NCBI RefSeq assembly: GCF_007994225.1
Contig: NZ_VLLL01000005.1
Location: forward strand, 1,225,142 to 1,289,141
Direction of reading: 5' to 3'
Source of the DNA: Stackebrandtia albiflava
GTDB taxonomy: Bacteria > Actinomycetota > Actinomycetes > Mycobacteriales > Micromonosporaceae
DNA: 64,000 nt
The notes below the pieces were generated by a model, which made no database searches, had not been told where the DNA came from, and saw nothing but the letters and a program-made list of their open reading frames with translations. How positions within the stretch are numbered: the stretch's first letter is position 1; every line of letters starts with the position of its first letter. Positions 47,981 through 56,946 of the stretch are shown in pieces. The position numbers and the translations under genes are program-made.

Positions 47981-48946
47981 ATGTTGAGGGCCATCGTCAT
48001 CGACACACCCGGCGGGCCGGACGCCATGCGCGTACGACAGGTCTCGCCGAGACGACCGGGGCCGGGCGAGGTCCTGGTGGACGTCTCCGCGTGCGGCGTC
48101 AACTTCATCGACGTCTACCACCGCACCGGACGGTACCCCGTGGACACTCCGTTCACCCCGGGTCTGGAGGGCGCCGGGACCGTCGCCGAGGTCGGTGAGG
48201 ACGTCACCGACCTGGCGGTGGGGGACCTGGTGGCCTGGTTCCAGGTGATGGGCAGCTACGCCGACCAGGTGGTGGCCCCCGCCGACGCCCTGATCCGGGT
48301 TCCGCAGGGCGTGACCGCCCGGTTGGCCGCCGCGGTCCTACTCCAGGGTGTCACCGCCCACTACCTGAGCCATTCCACCCACGAGGTCCGGCCCGGCGAC
48401 CGGGTTCTCATCCACGCCGCGGCGGGCGGCGTCGGCCTCCTGTTGACCCAGCTGGTGAAGCATCGCGGGGGCTGGGTCGCCGCCACGGTGTCCACTCCCG
48501 AGAAGGCGGAACTGGCGCGCGACGCGGGAGCCGACGAGGTGCTGGAGTACGCGGGCTTTGCCGAACGGGTACGCGACCTGACCGACGGCCGGGGTGTCGA
48601 CGTGGTGTACGACGGTGTGGGTGCCGACACCTACGAGGGCAGCTTGGCGGCGTTGTCCCGCCGTGGTCTGCTGGCGCTGTTCGGGCAGTCGAGTGGGCCG
48701 GTGCCGCCGATCGACCCGCAGGTCCTGGCCCGGCACGGTTCGCTGTTCCTGACCCGTCCGACCAGCGGTGACTACGTCGCCACCACCGAGGAGTTCCGTT
48801 CCCGCAGCGGCGAACTGTTCGCGCTGGTGGCGGACGGGACGTTGTCGGTGCGGATCGGCGCGGAGTACGAACTGCCGGACGCGGCTCGGGCGCACCGGGA
48901 CCTGGAGGAACGCCGGACGACCGGCAAGCTGCTCTTGCTGCCCTGA
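47981..48946 (+). CDS. NADPH:quinone oxidoreductase (zinc-less MDR family)
   Basis: 321 residues; ATG 47981 with AGGAGG. GVNFIDVYHRTGRYPVDTPFTPGLEGAGTV is the QOR substrate/NADPH strip, and AAAGGVGLLLTQLVK the Rossmann glycine motif. No zinc ligands. Reduces quinones or enones with NADPH; physiological role often in redox stress. Standard length. Followed by a small hairpin. Confidence 0.92.
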   Translation: MLRAIVIDTPGGPDAMRVRQVSPRRPGPGEVLVDVSACGVNFIDVYHRTGRYPVDTPFTPGLEGAGTVAEVGEDVTDLAVGDLVAWFQVMGSYADQVVAPADALIRVPQGVTARLAAAVLLQGVTAHYLSHSTHEVRPGDRVLIHAAAGGVGLLLTQLVKHRGGWVAATVSTPEKAELARDAGADEVLEYAGFAERVRDLTDGRGVDVVYDGVGADTYEGSLAALSRRGLLALFGQSSGPVPPIDPQVLARHGSLFLTRPTSGDYVATTEEFRSRSGELFALVADGTLSVRIGAEYELPDAARAHRDLEERRTTGKLLLLP

Positions 48947-49260
48947 GCCGGTGTGGCACGACTGAATGAATACTTGAAACGCACACCTTGTGCGTCGTGG
49001 GAGTCCGTCCTTGTGGATAGGTTGTGGCCGTGCAGCTTCCTCACGGCCCCGGCGGGTCCGCCGGTCCGGCACCACGGCGGCGTTCCGGGACCGCCCGGCG
49101 GCACGGCGCACCGACACCCCGCCTGGCGATTCCGGACCACCATGCCGCCCGCCCGCCGTCGGCCGAGGACCCGAACAATTCGAGCTGAGTGTGCGCGCGG
49201 GCCTGTGGCTCCGGATCGACCTGGTGCGACGTCCGGGCCGGCGCAGTCAGGAGCACGGCG
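48947..49260. other. Intergenic region with a 7-bp hairpin
   Basis: 314 bp. ACGCACA-CCT-TGTGCGT (48979-48995) may terminate the oxidoreductase transcript. The rest shows no recognised gene or signal apart from GGAG before the next start. Confidence 0.5.
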
Positions 49261-50067
49261 ATGTCGTACAACGAGGAGCACTGGACCAGGCTGATGGACT
49301 GGGACCACACCGGATGGTGCCGGTTCCTCCCCTGGGAGGGCGCACTGCTGTGGCGGATGTTCTGTGAGGCCACCGCGAACGACGTGACCGGTGACCTCGA
49401 CACCCTGGTGGACTGGTACTCCGAGGTCGATCCGGTGGCGTTCGGTCCGGAGTTCTTCTCCGGTCTGGACGCGCGCATCGAACACCGCCGCAGTTGGTCG
49501 GACCGCCGTCGGTTGGCGCGGTTGTTCGACAAGGCGACGCTGGTGTACCCGCAGACCGCCCGGCAGACGGCCTGGGCGGGGAGGGACCTCGGGCTGTACC
49601 GCTTCGACCCCGATCCGCCGCGGTGGCGCGTGCCGATGGCGTTGCCGCTGCCGACCGAGGTGCTTCCGATGACGCCGAGGCAGCGGCAGGTGGAGGACGC
49701 CCGGCGGCAGCACCTGTTGTGGTCCGAACCGGCCGCGGTGATCGTGGAGGTGCTGCGGGACGTCGGATGCCCGGAGCGGGTGCGTACGAGCGTCGACGAG
49801 TTGGCCGATCTGATCTGCGAGCCGCCCGAGACGGTGAGGCACAGCCTGGCGTTCCTGAACGACACGCGGTTCGGCGGGCACCTGGGGCGACCCATGATGC
49901 GGGTGATGACCTCCTTTCCGCAGGGCGCCGACCGCACCGCCGATCCCGAGCGGCTGGAGGGGCCGGAGGAGTTCCAGCTCGTCCCGAACTGGCAAGCGCT
50001 TGCTGCTACCTATGGCACCGTCTGGGAACTCACCCACCCCGGAGAGGACTGGCTCGACCGGGCGTGA
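49261..50067 (+). CDS. Hypothetical protein, possibly DUF6042-like
   Basis: 268 residues from ATG 49261. WDHTGWCRFLPWEGALLWRMFCEATANDVTGDLDTLVDWY at the N-terminus resembles an uncharacterised actinomycete family that I recall as DUF6042; the match is uncertain. A helix-turn-helix-like stretch is seen at SVDELADLICEPPETVRHSLAFL. No signal peptide or TM. Function unknown. Confidence 0.65.
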   Translation: MSYNEEHWTRLMDWDHTGWCRFLPWEGALLWRMFCEATANDVTGDLDTLVDWYSEVDPVAFGPEFFSGLDARIEHRRSWSDRRRLARLFDKATLVYPQTARQTAWAGRDLGLYRFDPDPPRWRVPMALPLPTEVLPMTPRQRQVEDARRQHLLWSEPAAVIVEVLRDVGCPERVRTSVDELADLICEPPETVRHSLAFLNDTRFGGHLGRPMMRVMTSFPQGADRTADPERLEGPEEFQLVPNWQALAATYGTVWELTHPGEDWLDRA

Positions 50068-50124
50068 CCTGCCGGTTTCGGACGTCCCGGGGCGGGGTAA
50101 ACCGCTGTCGGAGGTGAGTAACTG

Positions 50125-50328
50125 ATGTCGGAGAAACAGGACAAACTGATCGGCAAGGCCAAGGAGATGGCGGGCAAGCTCACCGGCAACGAGAAGCTTG
50201 AGGCCGAGGGCAAGACCCAGAACGCCAAGGGGACCGTCAAGGACAAGGCCGACGAGGTCAAGCGCAGCGTGGAGGGGACCGTCAAGGGACTGCGCGACGA
50301 CAAGCGCGACAACCCGATGGACCGCTGA
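50125..50328 (+). CDS. CsbD family stress protein
   Basis: 67 residues, Lys/Glu-rich: KLIGKAKEMAGKLTGNEKLEAEGKTQNAKGTVKDKADEVK is the CsbD consensus. Small hydrophilic protein typically controlled by general stress sigma factors; molecular function unknown. GGAGG precedes ATG 50125 by 10 nt. Confidence 0.92.
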   Translation: MSEKQDKLIGKAKEMAGKLTGNEKLEAEGKTQNAKGTVKDKADEVKRSVEGTVKGLRDDKRDNPMDR

Positions 50329-50346
50329 CCGGTCGATCACCACAGC

Positions 50347-50382
50347 GCGACGGCCCGCCCGGCCCAGACGCCGGGCGGGCCG
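50347..50382. terminator. Bidirectional terminator between CsbD and multicopper oxidase
   Basis: A 14-bp perfect stem (50347-50360 with 50369-50382) and an 8-nt loop between the convergent csbD stop (50328) and oxidase stop (50392). Confidence 0.8.
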
Positions 50383-50391
50383 TCATCGTGC

Positions 50392-51957
50392 TCAGACGAC
50401 GTCGAAGTTCGCCATCATCGCCATGTCCTCGTGTTCCAGGTTGTGGCAGTGCATCATGTACCGGCCGCGATGTCCGGTGAACCGCACCGCCACCTCGACG
50501 AACTCGTAGGGCCGCAGGTCTACGGTGTCCTTCCACCCGGCGTCCTCCGGCACGGGCGGTTTGCCGTTACGGGTCAGCACCCGGAAGTGCGCCAGGTGCA
50601 GGTGGACCGGGTGATGGAAGTCCGAGGTGAAGGTCCACCTCTCCACGGTGTTCAGTTCCGGGGATGCCAACGAGTCCGCCGGATCGAACGGCCGCCCGTT
50701 GATGGTCCACATCTGTCCGTGGGAGTGGTTCGTCAACGCGAACGCGAATTCCCGCTCCGCGACCGAGTCCTCGGCGCTGATCTCGACGGGGTCGGCGAGC
50801 CGGTCGGGGACCGTGTAACCGGTTCCGCCGCCGCGATCGACGTCGAAGCGAAGCAGCTCGGCCATCTCCCCGGTCCCGAGCAGGTTCCGCAGCACCACCC
50901 GGTCGCCCACCCGGTGGCCGCCGAAGTCGACCAGCACGTCGAACCGCTCGCCGGGGGACATGGTGAGGGTCTTCAGGCGTTGCGGCCGTGCCAGTAGACC
51001 CTGATCGCTGCCGATCTGCACGAAGTCGCCGCCGTCGTCGCGTTCGAGCCGGTAGCGCCGGGCGTTGGAGGCGTTCACCAGTCTCAGCCGGTAGGTCCCG
51101 GTGTCCACCGACACGACCGGCCACGGGGTGCCGTTCACCAGTGCGACGTCGCCCTCCACACCCTGGTGGAAGTCCCCGGTCACGCCCGGTTCGGCCAACA
51201 GGGAGTCGTCGACGGCCGGGTACTTGAAGTCCCCGTCGGCGTCGAACGCACGGTCGCAGATCATCATCGGGAGCTCACGCTCACCCGAGGGCAGCCCGAG
51301 CCGGTCCTCCTCCTCGTCCCGGATCAGGAACATCCCCGCCAGGCCCCGCCACACCTGCGGCGCGGTGAAGTCCATCCGGTGGTCGTGGTACCACAGGCCC
51401 GCTGCGGGCTGGTCCAGCGGATACTCGTACTCGCGGCCTCCGTCGTGGAGCCGCCACTGATCGGCGGCCACGGCCATGTGGGAGTGCGCGCCGGGTGTGA
51501 AGGCGTCCGCGTGAGCCGTCGCCACGATCAGGTCGGTGGGGTAACCGTCGGACTCCGCCGGGGTAACGCCACCGTGCAGGTGGGTCGAGGTGGGGGCGGG
51601 CAGTTCGTTGCGGACCTCCACCGCGATCGGTTCGCCCCGGCGCACGTCGAACGTCGGGCCGGGGAAGACCCCGTCGTACCCCCACACCCTCGTCCGGGTG
51701 CCGGGGACGATCTCCAGCTCGGCCTCCCGCTGGGCCATCAGGTAACGGCCGGGAGCCACCGGCGTGGCGACCGGGGGGATCCGCAACGGCGTCGTGAACC
51801 GTTCAGGGAGTGGGAGGTCGCTGCGCAACAGGCGTCCGGCCTGTTCGGGGGTGATGAGGTTGCAGCCCGCCAGCGCCCCGCCGCCCGCGACCGCCGCCAC
51901 TCCCAGCGCGCCCATCGTCAGCACGCGACGGCGGCTCCACCGGTGTCCCGTCGTCAT
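50392..51957 (-). CDS. Tat-exported multicopper oxidase (CotA/bilirubin-oxidase type)
   Basis: 521 residues from ATG 51957. A Tat signal (SRRRVLTMGALG) is followed by a lipobox-like ALAGC, Cys ~32, so it may be a lipoprotein. Copper ligands are seen in order: STHLHGG, WYHDHRMD, HPVHLHLAHF and HCHNLEHEDMAMM. The HLHGG and LEHEDMAMM context resembles CotA laccase and bilirubin oxidase. Oxidises phenolic or metal substrates with O2, outside the membrane. Overlaps the stop of a four-TM gene by 4 bp. Confidence 0.92.
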   Translation of the reverse strand: MTTGHRWSRRRVLTMGALGVAAVAGGGALAGCNLITPEQAGRLLRSDLPLPERFTTPLRIPPVATPVAPGRYLMAQREAELEIVPGTRTRVWGYDGVFPGPTFDVRRGEPIAVEVRNELPAPTSTHLHGGVTPAESDGYPTDLIVATAHADAFTPGAHSHMAVAADQWRLHDGGREYEYPLDQPAAGLWYHDHRMDFTAPQVWRGLAGMFLIRDEEEDRLGLPSGERELPMMICDRAFDADGDFKYPAVDDSLLAEPGVTGDFHQGVEGDVALVNGTPWPVVSVDTGTYRLRLVNASNARRYRLERDDGGDFVQIGSDQGLLARPQRLKTLTMSPGERFDVLVDFGGHRVGDRVVLRNLLGTGEMAELLRFDVDRGGGTGYTVPDRLADPVEISAEDSVAEREFAFALTNHSHGQMWTINGRPFDPADSLASPELNTVERWTFTSDFHHPVHLHLAHFRVLTRNGKPPVPEDAGWKDTVDLRPYEFVEVAVRFTGHRGRYMMHCHNLEHEDMAMMANFDVV

Positions 51958-52391
51958 CGGCCGGCCTCCGCTCGCCGTGCGGCGGGCGACACCGACCACC
52001 GTGCGAACGCGACGGCGGCGGCGGCGACCACGAACGCCAGCGGGAAGTGCAGTTCGAGGATCCGGAACGCGCCCAGGACGGCCTGCGCGGCGACGAGCAG
52101 GAAGAGGATCCCGGCGCGCAGCACGAGTCGGCCGGAACCGCGTCCGGGCCGCCAGTACAGGACCGCGGCGACGACGAGCGACAACGACGCCAGCGCCATG
52201 AACACGGCGACCAGTGCGTGTACAAGGAGCATGGCGACGTCACCCGTGACGAACAGGCCCGCGACGATCGGCTGGACGATCGCCGAGGCCGCCAACGGGA
52301 AGGCGAGAACGCGCAGCGTCCAGGTGATCCATCCGGGTATCGTCGGCGGGTCGCCGACCGTCTCCGGCACCGGTGTGGTGGTGGTGCTCAT
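51954..52391 (-). CDS. Four-TM membrane protein linked to multicopper oxidase
   Basis: 145 residues from ATG 52391. Four hydrophobic helices (LRVLAFPLAASAIVQPIVAGLFV; MLLVHALVAVFMALASLSLVVAAVL; LVLRAGILFLLVAAQAVLGAF; LAFVVAAAAVAFAR) and a His-containing LHFP loop give a cytochrome-b-like or DUF6220-type outline; the family is not certain. Coupled by ATGA to the oxidase, so it may supply electrons or anchor it. Confidence 0.7.
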   Translation of the reverse strand: MSTTTTPVPETVGDPPTIPGWITWTLRVLAFPLAASAIVQPIVAGLFVTGDVAMLLVHALVAVFMALASLSLVVAAVLYWRPGRGSGRLVLRAGILFLLVAAQAVLGAFRILELHFPLAFVVAAAAVAFARWSVSPAARRAEAGR

Positions 52392-52517
52392 CAATCCTCC
52401 GAATCTCCGACGGCTCGCTGAATCCTTCCCGCGCGAGGCCGGGCCGGCGTCGGTCCGCAGAAGACATTTCGCGGTACCTCCCGGGGAGTGGGTGACCACC
52501 GGTCGGAACCCGGGTCG

Positions 52518-52533
52518 TACTCCCCCGGAAGTA
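52518..52533. promoter_or_regulatory. Imperfect palindrome upstream of the two-component system
   Basis: TACTCCCCCGGAAGTA, arms TACTnCC/GGnAGTA, in the divergent region between the membrane protein (52391) and the histidine kinase (52592). It may be the operator of the NarL-type response regulator, coupling it to both operons. Confidence 0.45.
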
Positions 52534-52591
52534 GGCACCGCTCGTCCACCGGGATGGTGTGACACGGTCACGGGTGCCGTAGTTTGGCCGG

Positions 52592-53752
52592 ATGCGACGT
52601 GGTCATGAGGCGGTGAACGCCCGTTGGGATCCGCTGGTGGCGCTGGTGGTCACGGTCGTCTCGGTGGTCGGCGCCGGGGCCGCGCAGGAGAGCGAGGTCG
52701 TCGTCCGGATTCCCGCGTTGCGGGCGGCCGGACTCGTACTCCTGGTCGCCGCCTGCCTCTCACTCGTGGTCCGGCGGCGGTATCCGACCGTCGTGGCCGT
52801 GTTGGGGGCGTCGTGCGCGGGCACCTACTTCTTCCTGGTGAACGACAACATCGCGGCGTCGATCCCGGCCGCGCTCGGCCTGTACACGCTGGCGAGCCAG
52901 GGGTACCGGGCACGTGCCGTCCTGCTTACGGTGGCGTGCACGGTCTTGGCGGTCCTGACCGCCGTACTGCTCGACGACTCCCCGGTGGACTCCCTGCAAC
53001 GGACCGCCGGACGCACCGGCTGGATGGTGGCGGTGATGGTCGCGGGGGAGGTCACGCGGCACAACTGGCAGAACCTGCGGCGGGCGCGGGCGCGGGCGCG
53101 GGACGCCGAGCACGCCCGGGAGCAGACGGCCCGCCGCAGGGCCGCCGAGGAACGGCTGCGCATCGCCCGGGAGCTGCACGACTCCCTGACGCACTCCATA
53201 TCGGTCATCAACGTGCAGTCGTCCGTCGCCCTGCACATGCTGCCCGACCGGCCGGAGGCGGCGGAGGTCGCCGTGCGGCACGTCAAGGACGCCAGCCAGG
53301 ACGCGATGCGGGAACTCCGTGCCACCCTCCAGACGTTGCGGATCAGCGAGACCGACGCGAACCCCACCCTTCCGGCGCTCCCCAGACTGTTGGACGGGGT
53401 GTCGGCGGTGGGGATCGACGTCGCGCTGGTGGACGAGTCCGGTGACCGACTGCCATCCGAAGTGGACACCACGGCCTACCGGATCGTGCAGGAGGCGTTG
53501 ACGAACGTGGTGCGCCACTCCGGCGCCGCCCGGACGTGGGTGACCCTGCGGCGCGAGGCCGGGGACCTGGCGATCACCGTCGTCGACGACGGACTCGGCA
53601 CGGACGGTGTCGTGGTGGCCGGCTACGGGATCGACGGGATGCGCGAACGCGTGGCGGCATTGGGCGGTCGGTTGTCGTTCGGGAACCGGCCGGGTGGCGG
53701 TTTCGGCGTGGAGGCGTGGTTGCCGGTGGCGGGTGTGGAGGCGGCGGCGTGA
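52592..53752 (+). CDS. Sensor histidine kinase (HisKA_3/NarX-type)
   Basis: 386 residues. Four to five N-terminal TM segments without a large extracytoplasmic domain (intramembrane-sensing type). H-box RELHDSLTHSISVINVQSS near residue 196-200 and HATPase_c motifs: YRIVQEALTNVVRHSGA (N-box), VVDDGLG, GYGIDGMRERVAALGG. Phosphorylates the coupled response regulator. Divergent from the multicopper-oxidase operon, a possible target. Confidence 0.93.
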   Translation: MRRGHEAVNARWDPLVALVVTVVSVVGAGAAQESEVVVRIPALRAAGLVLLVAACLSLVVRRRYPTVVAVLGASCAGTYFFLVNDNIAASIPAALGLYTLASQGYRARAVLLTVACTVLAVLTAVLLDDSPVDSLQRTAGRTGWMVAVMVAGEVTRHNWQNLRRARARARDAEHAREQTARRRAAEERLRIARELHDSLTHSISVINVQSSVALHMLPDRPEAAEVAVRHVKDASQDAMRELRATLQTLRISETDANPTLPALPRLLDGVSAVGIDVALVDESGDRLPSEVDTTAYRIVQEALTNVVRHSGAARTWVTLRREAGDLAITVVDDGLGTDGVVVAGYGIDGMRERVAALGGRLSFGNRPGGGFGVEAWLPVAGVEAAA

Positions 53753-54411
53753 TCCGGGTGCTGTTGGCGGACGATCAGGCGCTGATCCGGGCCGGCTTCC
53801 GGGTGCTGCTGGAGGCCGAGAGTGACGTCGTGGTCGTCGCCGAGGCGAGCGACGGGGAGCAGGCGGCCGACCTGGCGCGGCGGTATCGACCGGACGTGGC
53901 GCTGGTGGACGTGCAGATGCCCGGCCACGACGGGATCCACGCGACCCGCCGGATCTGCGCCGACCCGGAGACGGCGGGGGTCAAGGTGGTGATCCTGACG
54001 AACTTCGCGCTGAAGGAGTATCTGTTCGACGCGCTGCACGCCGGGGCGAGCGGCTTCCTGGTGAAGGACTCCGAGCCCGAGGACCTCATCCGGGCGGTGC
54101 GCCTGATCGCCGGTGGCGAGGCGTTGTTGGCGCCGTCGATGACCCGGCAGTTGATCGCCGAGTACGTGGCCTCGCCGAGGCGGGCGGCGACGGTTCCCGA
54201 ACTGGACGTGTTGACGCCCCGTGAGAGGGAGGTGCTGACACTGGTGGGCGGTGGTCTGTCCAACCGGGAGATCGCCGAGGCGCTGTACATCAGCCACACG
54301 ACCGCCAAGACGCACGTCAGCCGGATAATGGTCAAACTGGCGGCCCGGGACCGGGCGCGGCTGGTGGTGATCGCCTACGAGGCCGGCCTCGTCGTGGCGA
54401 GGGGCCGGTGA
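53749..54411 (+). CDS. NarL/FixJ-family response regulator
   Basis: 220 residues from GTG 53749, overlapping the kinase stop by GTGA. Receiver domain RVLLADDQALIRAGFRVLL, phospho-Asp in ALVDVQMPGHDG, Lys in FLVKDS; C-terminal LuxR helix-turn-helix LTPREREVLTLVGGGLSNREIAEALYISHTTAKTHVSRIMVKL. Standard partner of the preceding kinase. Confidence 0.95.
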   Translation: MIRVLLADDQALIRAGFRVLLEAESDVVVVAEASDGEQAADLARRYRPDVALVDVQMPGHDGIHATRRICADPETAGVKVVILTNFALKEYLFDALHAGASGFLVKDSEPEDLIRAVRLIAGGEALLAPSMTRQLIAEYVASPRRAATVPELDVLTPREREVLTLVGGGLSNREIAEALYISHTTAKTHVSRIMVKLAARDRARLVVIAYEAGLVVARGR

Positions 54412-54438
54412 AGATCGAGACGTGTAGATATCGCGTTC

Positions 54439-54468
54439 TTGACGGGATGTTAACAGAACTACTATCGT
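54439..54468 (+). promoter_or_regulatory. Promoter of the lipoprotein gene, probably leaderless
   Basis: TTGACG (54439-54444), an 18-bp spacer and TATCGT (54463-54468). The expected start point falls on the A of ATG 54475, and no Shine-Dalgarno is present. Confidence 0.65.
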
Positions 54469-54474
54469 GCAGCC

Positions 54475-55035
54475 ATGAGATGGCTGATCGGATGCGCCGC
54501 CGCGGTCGTGCTCGTCGGTGCGGTCACGGCGTGCGGTGGCGAGGCGACTCCGCCGGTGGCGGACGAGGACGAGCATCACCACCACGGCGACGGCACCGTC
54601 GCGGAGGGCTCGGGCGAGTTCGACATCGGCCTCGGCGGGCCGGTGTCGCTGTCGGGTGACTTCGACGCGATCTCCTACGAGGTCACCTATGCGGTCACCG
54701 GTGTGACCGTGGTGGAGACCGACGACGCCGGTGAACCCGCGGCCGAGAATGACGTGCTCCTGGTGGCCGAAGTGGAGATCACGGGATTCCGGGGCGACCA
54801 CGAGGCCGGACCCGGCAACACCGACTTCGTCTTCAGTCTGCTCGACGCCGAAGGCCGGGAGTATCCGCGCTCGGACCAGGTGGTGGCACCCGAGCTGGTG
54901 GGCACCGTCGAGGCCGACCAGACCCTGACCGGCAGGGTGGTGTTCGACGTACCCGAGTCCGCCGCGGAGTCGGGCAGCGTCCGCCTCGCGGCCGAGGCCA
55001 ACGGGAGCGACCTCCTCATCGACTGGGAGTACTGA
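54475..55035 (+). CDS. Secreted lipoprotein with His cluster
   Basis: 186 residues. Signal with lipobox VTAC (RWLIGCAAAVVLVGAVTAC), then an acidic EDEHHHHGDG stretch that could bind metal. The remainder is a beta-sandwich-like domain (VTYAVTGVTVVET, VLLVAEVEITGF, TDFVFSLLDAEGREY) resembling DUF4352/telokin-like lipoproteins. Membrane anchored. Located after the two-component genes but with its own promoter. Confidence 0.78.
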   Translation: MRWLIGCAAAVVLVGAVTACGGEATPPVADEDEHHHHGDGTVAEGSGEFDIGLGGPVSLSGDFDAISYEVTYAVTGVTVVETDDAGEPAAENDVLLVAEVEITGFRGDHEAGPGNTDFVFSLLDAEGREYPRSDQVVAPELVGTVEADQTLTGRVVFDVPESAAESGSVRLAAEANGSDLLIDWEY

Positions 55036-55055
55036 CCTGCTCGCGGGTTTGTTCT

Positions 55056-55076
55056 GCCCCTGTACAAAATAGGGGC
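55056..55076. terminator. Possible hairpin after lipoprotein gene
   Basis: GCCCCT (55056-55061) and AGGGGC (55071-55076) around an AT-rich 9-nt loop, 20 bp after the lipoprotein stop. Weak as a terminator; it may instead be a control site for the hexosaminidase gene. Confidence 0.4.
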
Positions 55077-55097
55077 GGCCGGGTACCGTCTCTGGCC

Positions 55098-56864
55098 ATG
55101 GCAGCCACCGAACTCACCCTGGTGCCGCGCCCCCGCCGGATGGAGACCACCGGACAGGCAGGCTGCGGCATCGACACCCCCGTCCAGCGAGCGCACGACG
55201 CGAGCCTGCCCGCGCAGGGCTTCGACCTCACCGTCACCGAAGACACCGTGTCACTCCGATACGCCGACGACGCCGGCGCCCGGTACGGCCTGGCCCTGCT
55301 GGACCAGATCCGGGGACAGTCCCACGGACAGCTGCCCGCCGTCCACGTCTCCGACTGGCCGGACTTCGCCGTCCGGGGCTTCATGCTCGACATCAGCAGG
55401 GGACGGGTGCCCACGAGGGACACCCTCGACCGGCTACTCGACCTGCTCGACCTGGTCAGGATCAACCAACTCCAGCTCTACACCGAACACACCTTCGCCT
55501 ACCCCGGCCACGAGATCGTGTGGCGGGACGCCTCACCGATGACCCCCGAGGACATCGCGTGGCTCGGCGACCGCTGCGACGCGCTCGGCATCGAACTCGT
55601 CGCGAACCAGAACACCTTCGGGCACATGGAGAACTGGCTCCGCCACCCGGCGTACCGGCACCGCGCCGAGATCCCCGACGGCTTCGAACTGTTCGGCCAG
55701 CACCGCCCCGCCACGACACTCGCGCCGACCCAGGACAACGCGGACTTCGCGATCGGCCTCATCGACCAGCTCATGCCCCACTTCCGCAGCAGGCGGGTCA
55801 ACATCGGATGCGACGAGACCTGGGAACTGGGGAGGGGCGCCAGCGCCGCCGAGGCGGCCTCCGTCGGTAAGGGAAGGGTCTACGCCGACCACCTGCTGCG
55901 ATTGCTGAACCCACTGCTCGCCAAGGGCTACGACGTCCAGTTCTGGGGCGACATCATCGCCCACCATCCCGAACTGGTCCCCGAGCTCCCCACCGGCGCC
56001 ACCGCCGTCGCCTGGACGTACGAGGCACCCAAGCCACCGGTCGACTGGCCGGCCCCCGTGGTGGCCGCGTTCCGTGAGGCGGGGGTGGACCCCGAGACGT
56101 TGAGCGCCGGATTCGGGCACACCGCCTCGGCGTTCACCGACGCCGGCTACCCGTTCTGGGTGGCACCCGGCACCTCCACCTGGCGTTCCTTCCTCGGGCG
56201 CATCGACAACGCCGTCGGGAACCTGATCGACGCGGCCGAGGTCGGCATGGCCCACGGAGCGGGCGGATACCTCGTCACCGACTGGGGCGACCTGGGGCAC
56301 ATGCAGCCGCCGTCGGTGTCCTACCCGCCCATCGTGTTCGGTGCCGCCGTCGCCTGGTCGCTGGAGGCCAACCGCGACCTCGACCTGACCGCGGTGGTCG
56401 ACCGGTACGTGTTCGAGGACGCCACCGGCAGGCTCGGCGCCGCCATGGACGGGCTCGCCCGCGTCTGGGACCGCACCGGCCTCATCACGTTCAACGCCAG
56501 TCCACTGTTCGTCGCGGTCACCCAGGCACGCAGCACCGTGGCCGGCGCGGCCGACGTCGACCGGATCACCGAGGTCGTGGCCGACATCGACCGGGCCGTC
56601 GCCGAGATCGCCGCGTCCTCACCGGACAGTCGCGACGCCGACACCGTTAAGGCCGAGCTGACCGCGGCCGCGCGACTCGCTAGGCACGGCGGATACCGAC
56701 TGCTCAGCGAGGCCGGCGGCAAGGCCCCCGACGGCGAGGCGCTGGCCGCCGACCTCGACGAGGCCATCGGCCTGCACAAGGAGGCGTGGGCACTGCGCAG
56801 CCGCCCCGGCGGCATCGAACGCGGCCTGGCCGAACTCGAACGCACCGCCGCCACCTACCGGTGA
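55098..56864 (+). CDS. GH20 beta-N-acetylhexosaminidase
   Basis: 588 residues, no signal peptide, so probably cytoplasmic. N-terminal GH20b-like domain, then the catalytic barrel: FAVRGFMLDISRGRVPT, LQLYTEHTFAYPGHE, NQNTFGHMENWL, and the catalytic Asp-Glu pair in NIGCDETWELG (~239-240). Trp-rich WDRTG and YPFWVAPGTSTW line the sugar pocket. Cleaves terminal GlcNAc/GalNAc from imported chitooligosaccharides or peptidoglycan fragments. Could act downstream of the secreted chitinase, though far away. Confidence 0.9.
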   Translation: MAATELTLVPRPRRMETTGQAGCGIDTPVQRAHDASLPAQGFDLTVTEDTVSLRYADDAGARYGLALLDQIRGQSHGQLPAVHVSDWPDFAVRGFMLDISRGRVPTRDTLDRLLDLLDLVRINQLQLYTEHTFAYPGHEIVWRDASPMTPEDIAWLGDRCDALGIELVANQNTFGHMENWLRHPAYRHRAEIPDGFELFGQHRPATTLAPTQDNADFAIGLIDQLMPHFRSRRVNIGCDETWELGRGASAAEAASVGKGRVYADHLLRLLNPLLAKGYDVQFWGDIIAHHPELVPELPTGATAVAWTYEAPKPPVDWPAPVVAAFREAGVDPETLSAGFGHTASAFTDAGYPFWVAPGTSTWRSFLGRIDNAVGNLIDAAEVGMAHGAGGYLVTDWGDLGHMQPPSVSYPPIVFGAAVAWSLEANRDLDLTAVVDRYVFEDATGRLGAAMDGLARVWDRTGLITFNASPLFVAVTQARSTVAGAADVDRITEVVADIDRAVAEIAASSPDSRDADTVKAELTAAARLARHGGYRLLSEAGGKAPDGEALAADLDEAIGLHKEAWALRSRPGGIERGLAELERTAATYR

Positions 56865-56869
56865 CCCCT

Positions 56870-56898
56870 ACCGGGCCGGTGCACCGCACCGGCCCGGT
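56870..56898 (+). terminator. Terminator after GH20 gene
   Basis: A 13-bp perfect stem (56870-56882 with 56886-56898) with ACC loop, 6 nt after the stop codon. Confidence 0.75.
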
Positions 56899-56946
56899 TC
56901 ACCCCGCCGCCACCGCCGTCTGTGGGATCCTCACACCGGGGGAGTG

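Noticed and set aside
47749-48198. Plus-strand reading frame upstream of and overlapping the quinone oxidoreductase
   Set aside because: Arg/Gly-rich out-of-frame reading of the oxidoreductase start; no ribosome site.
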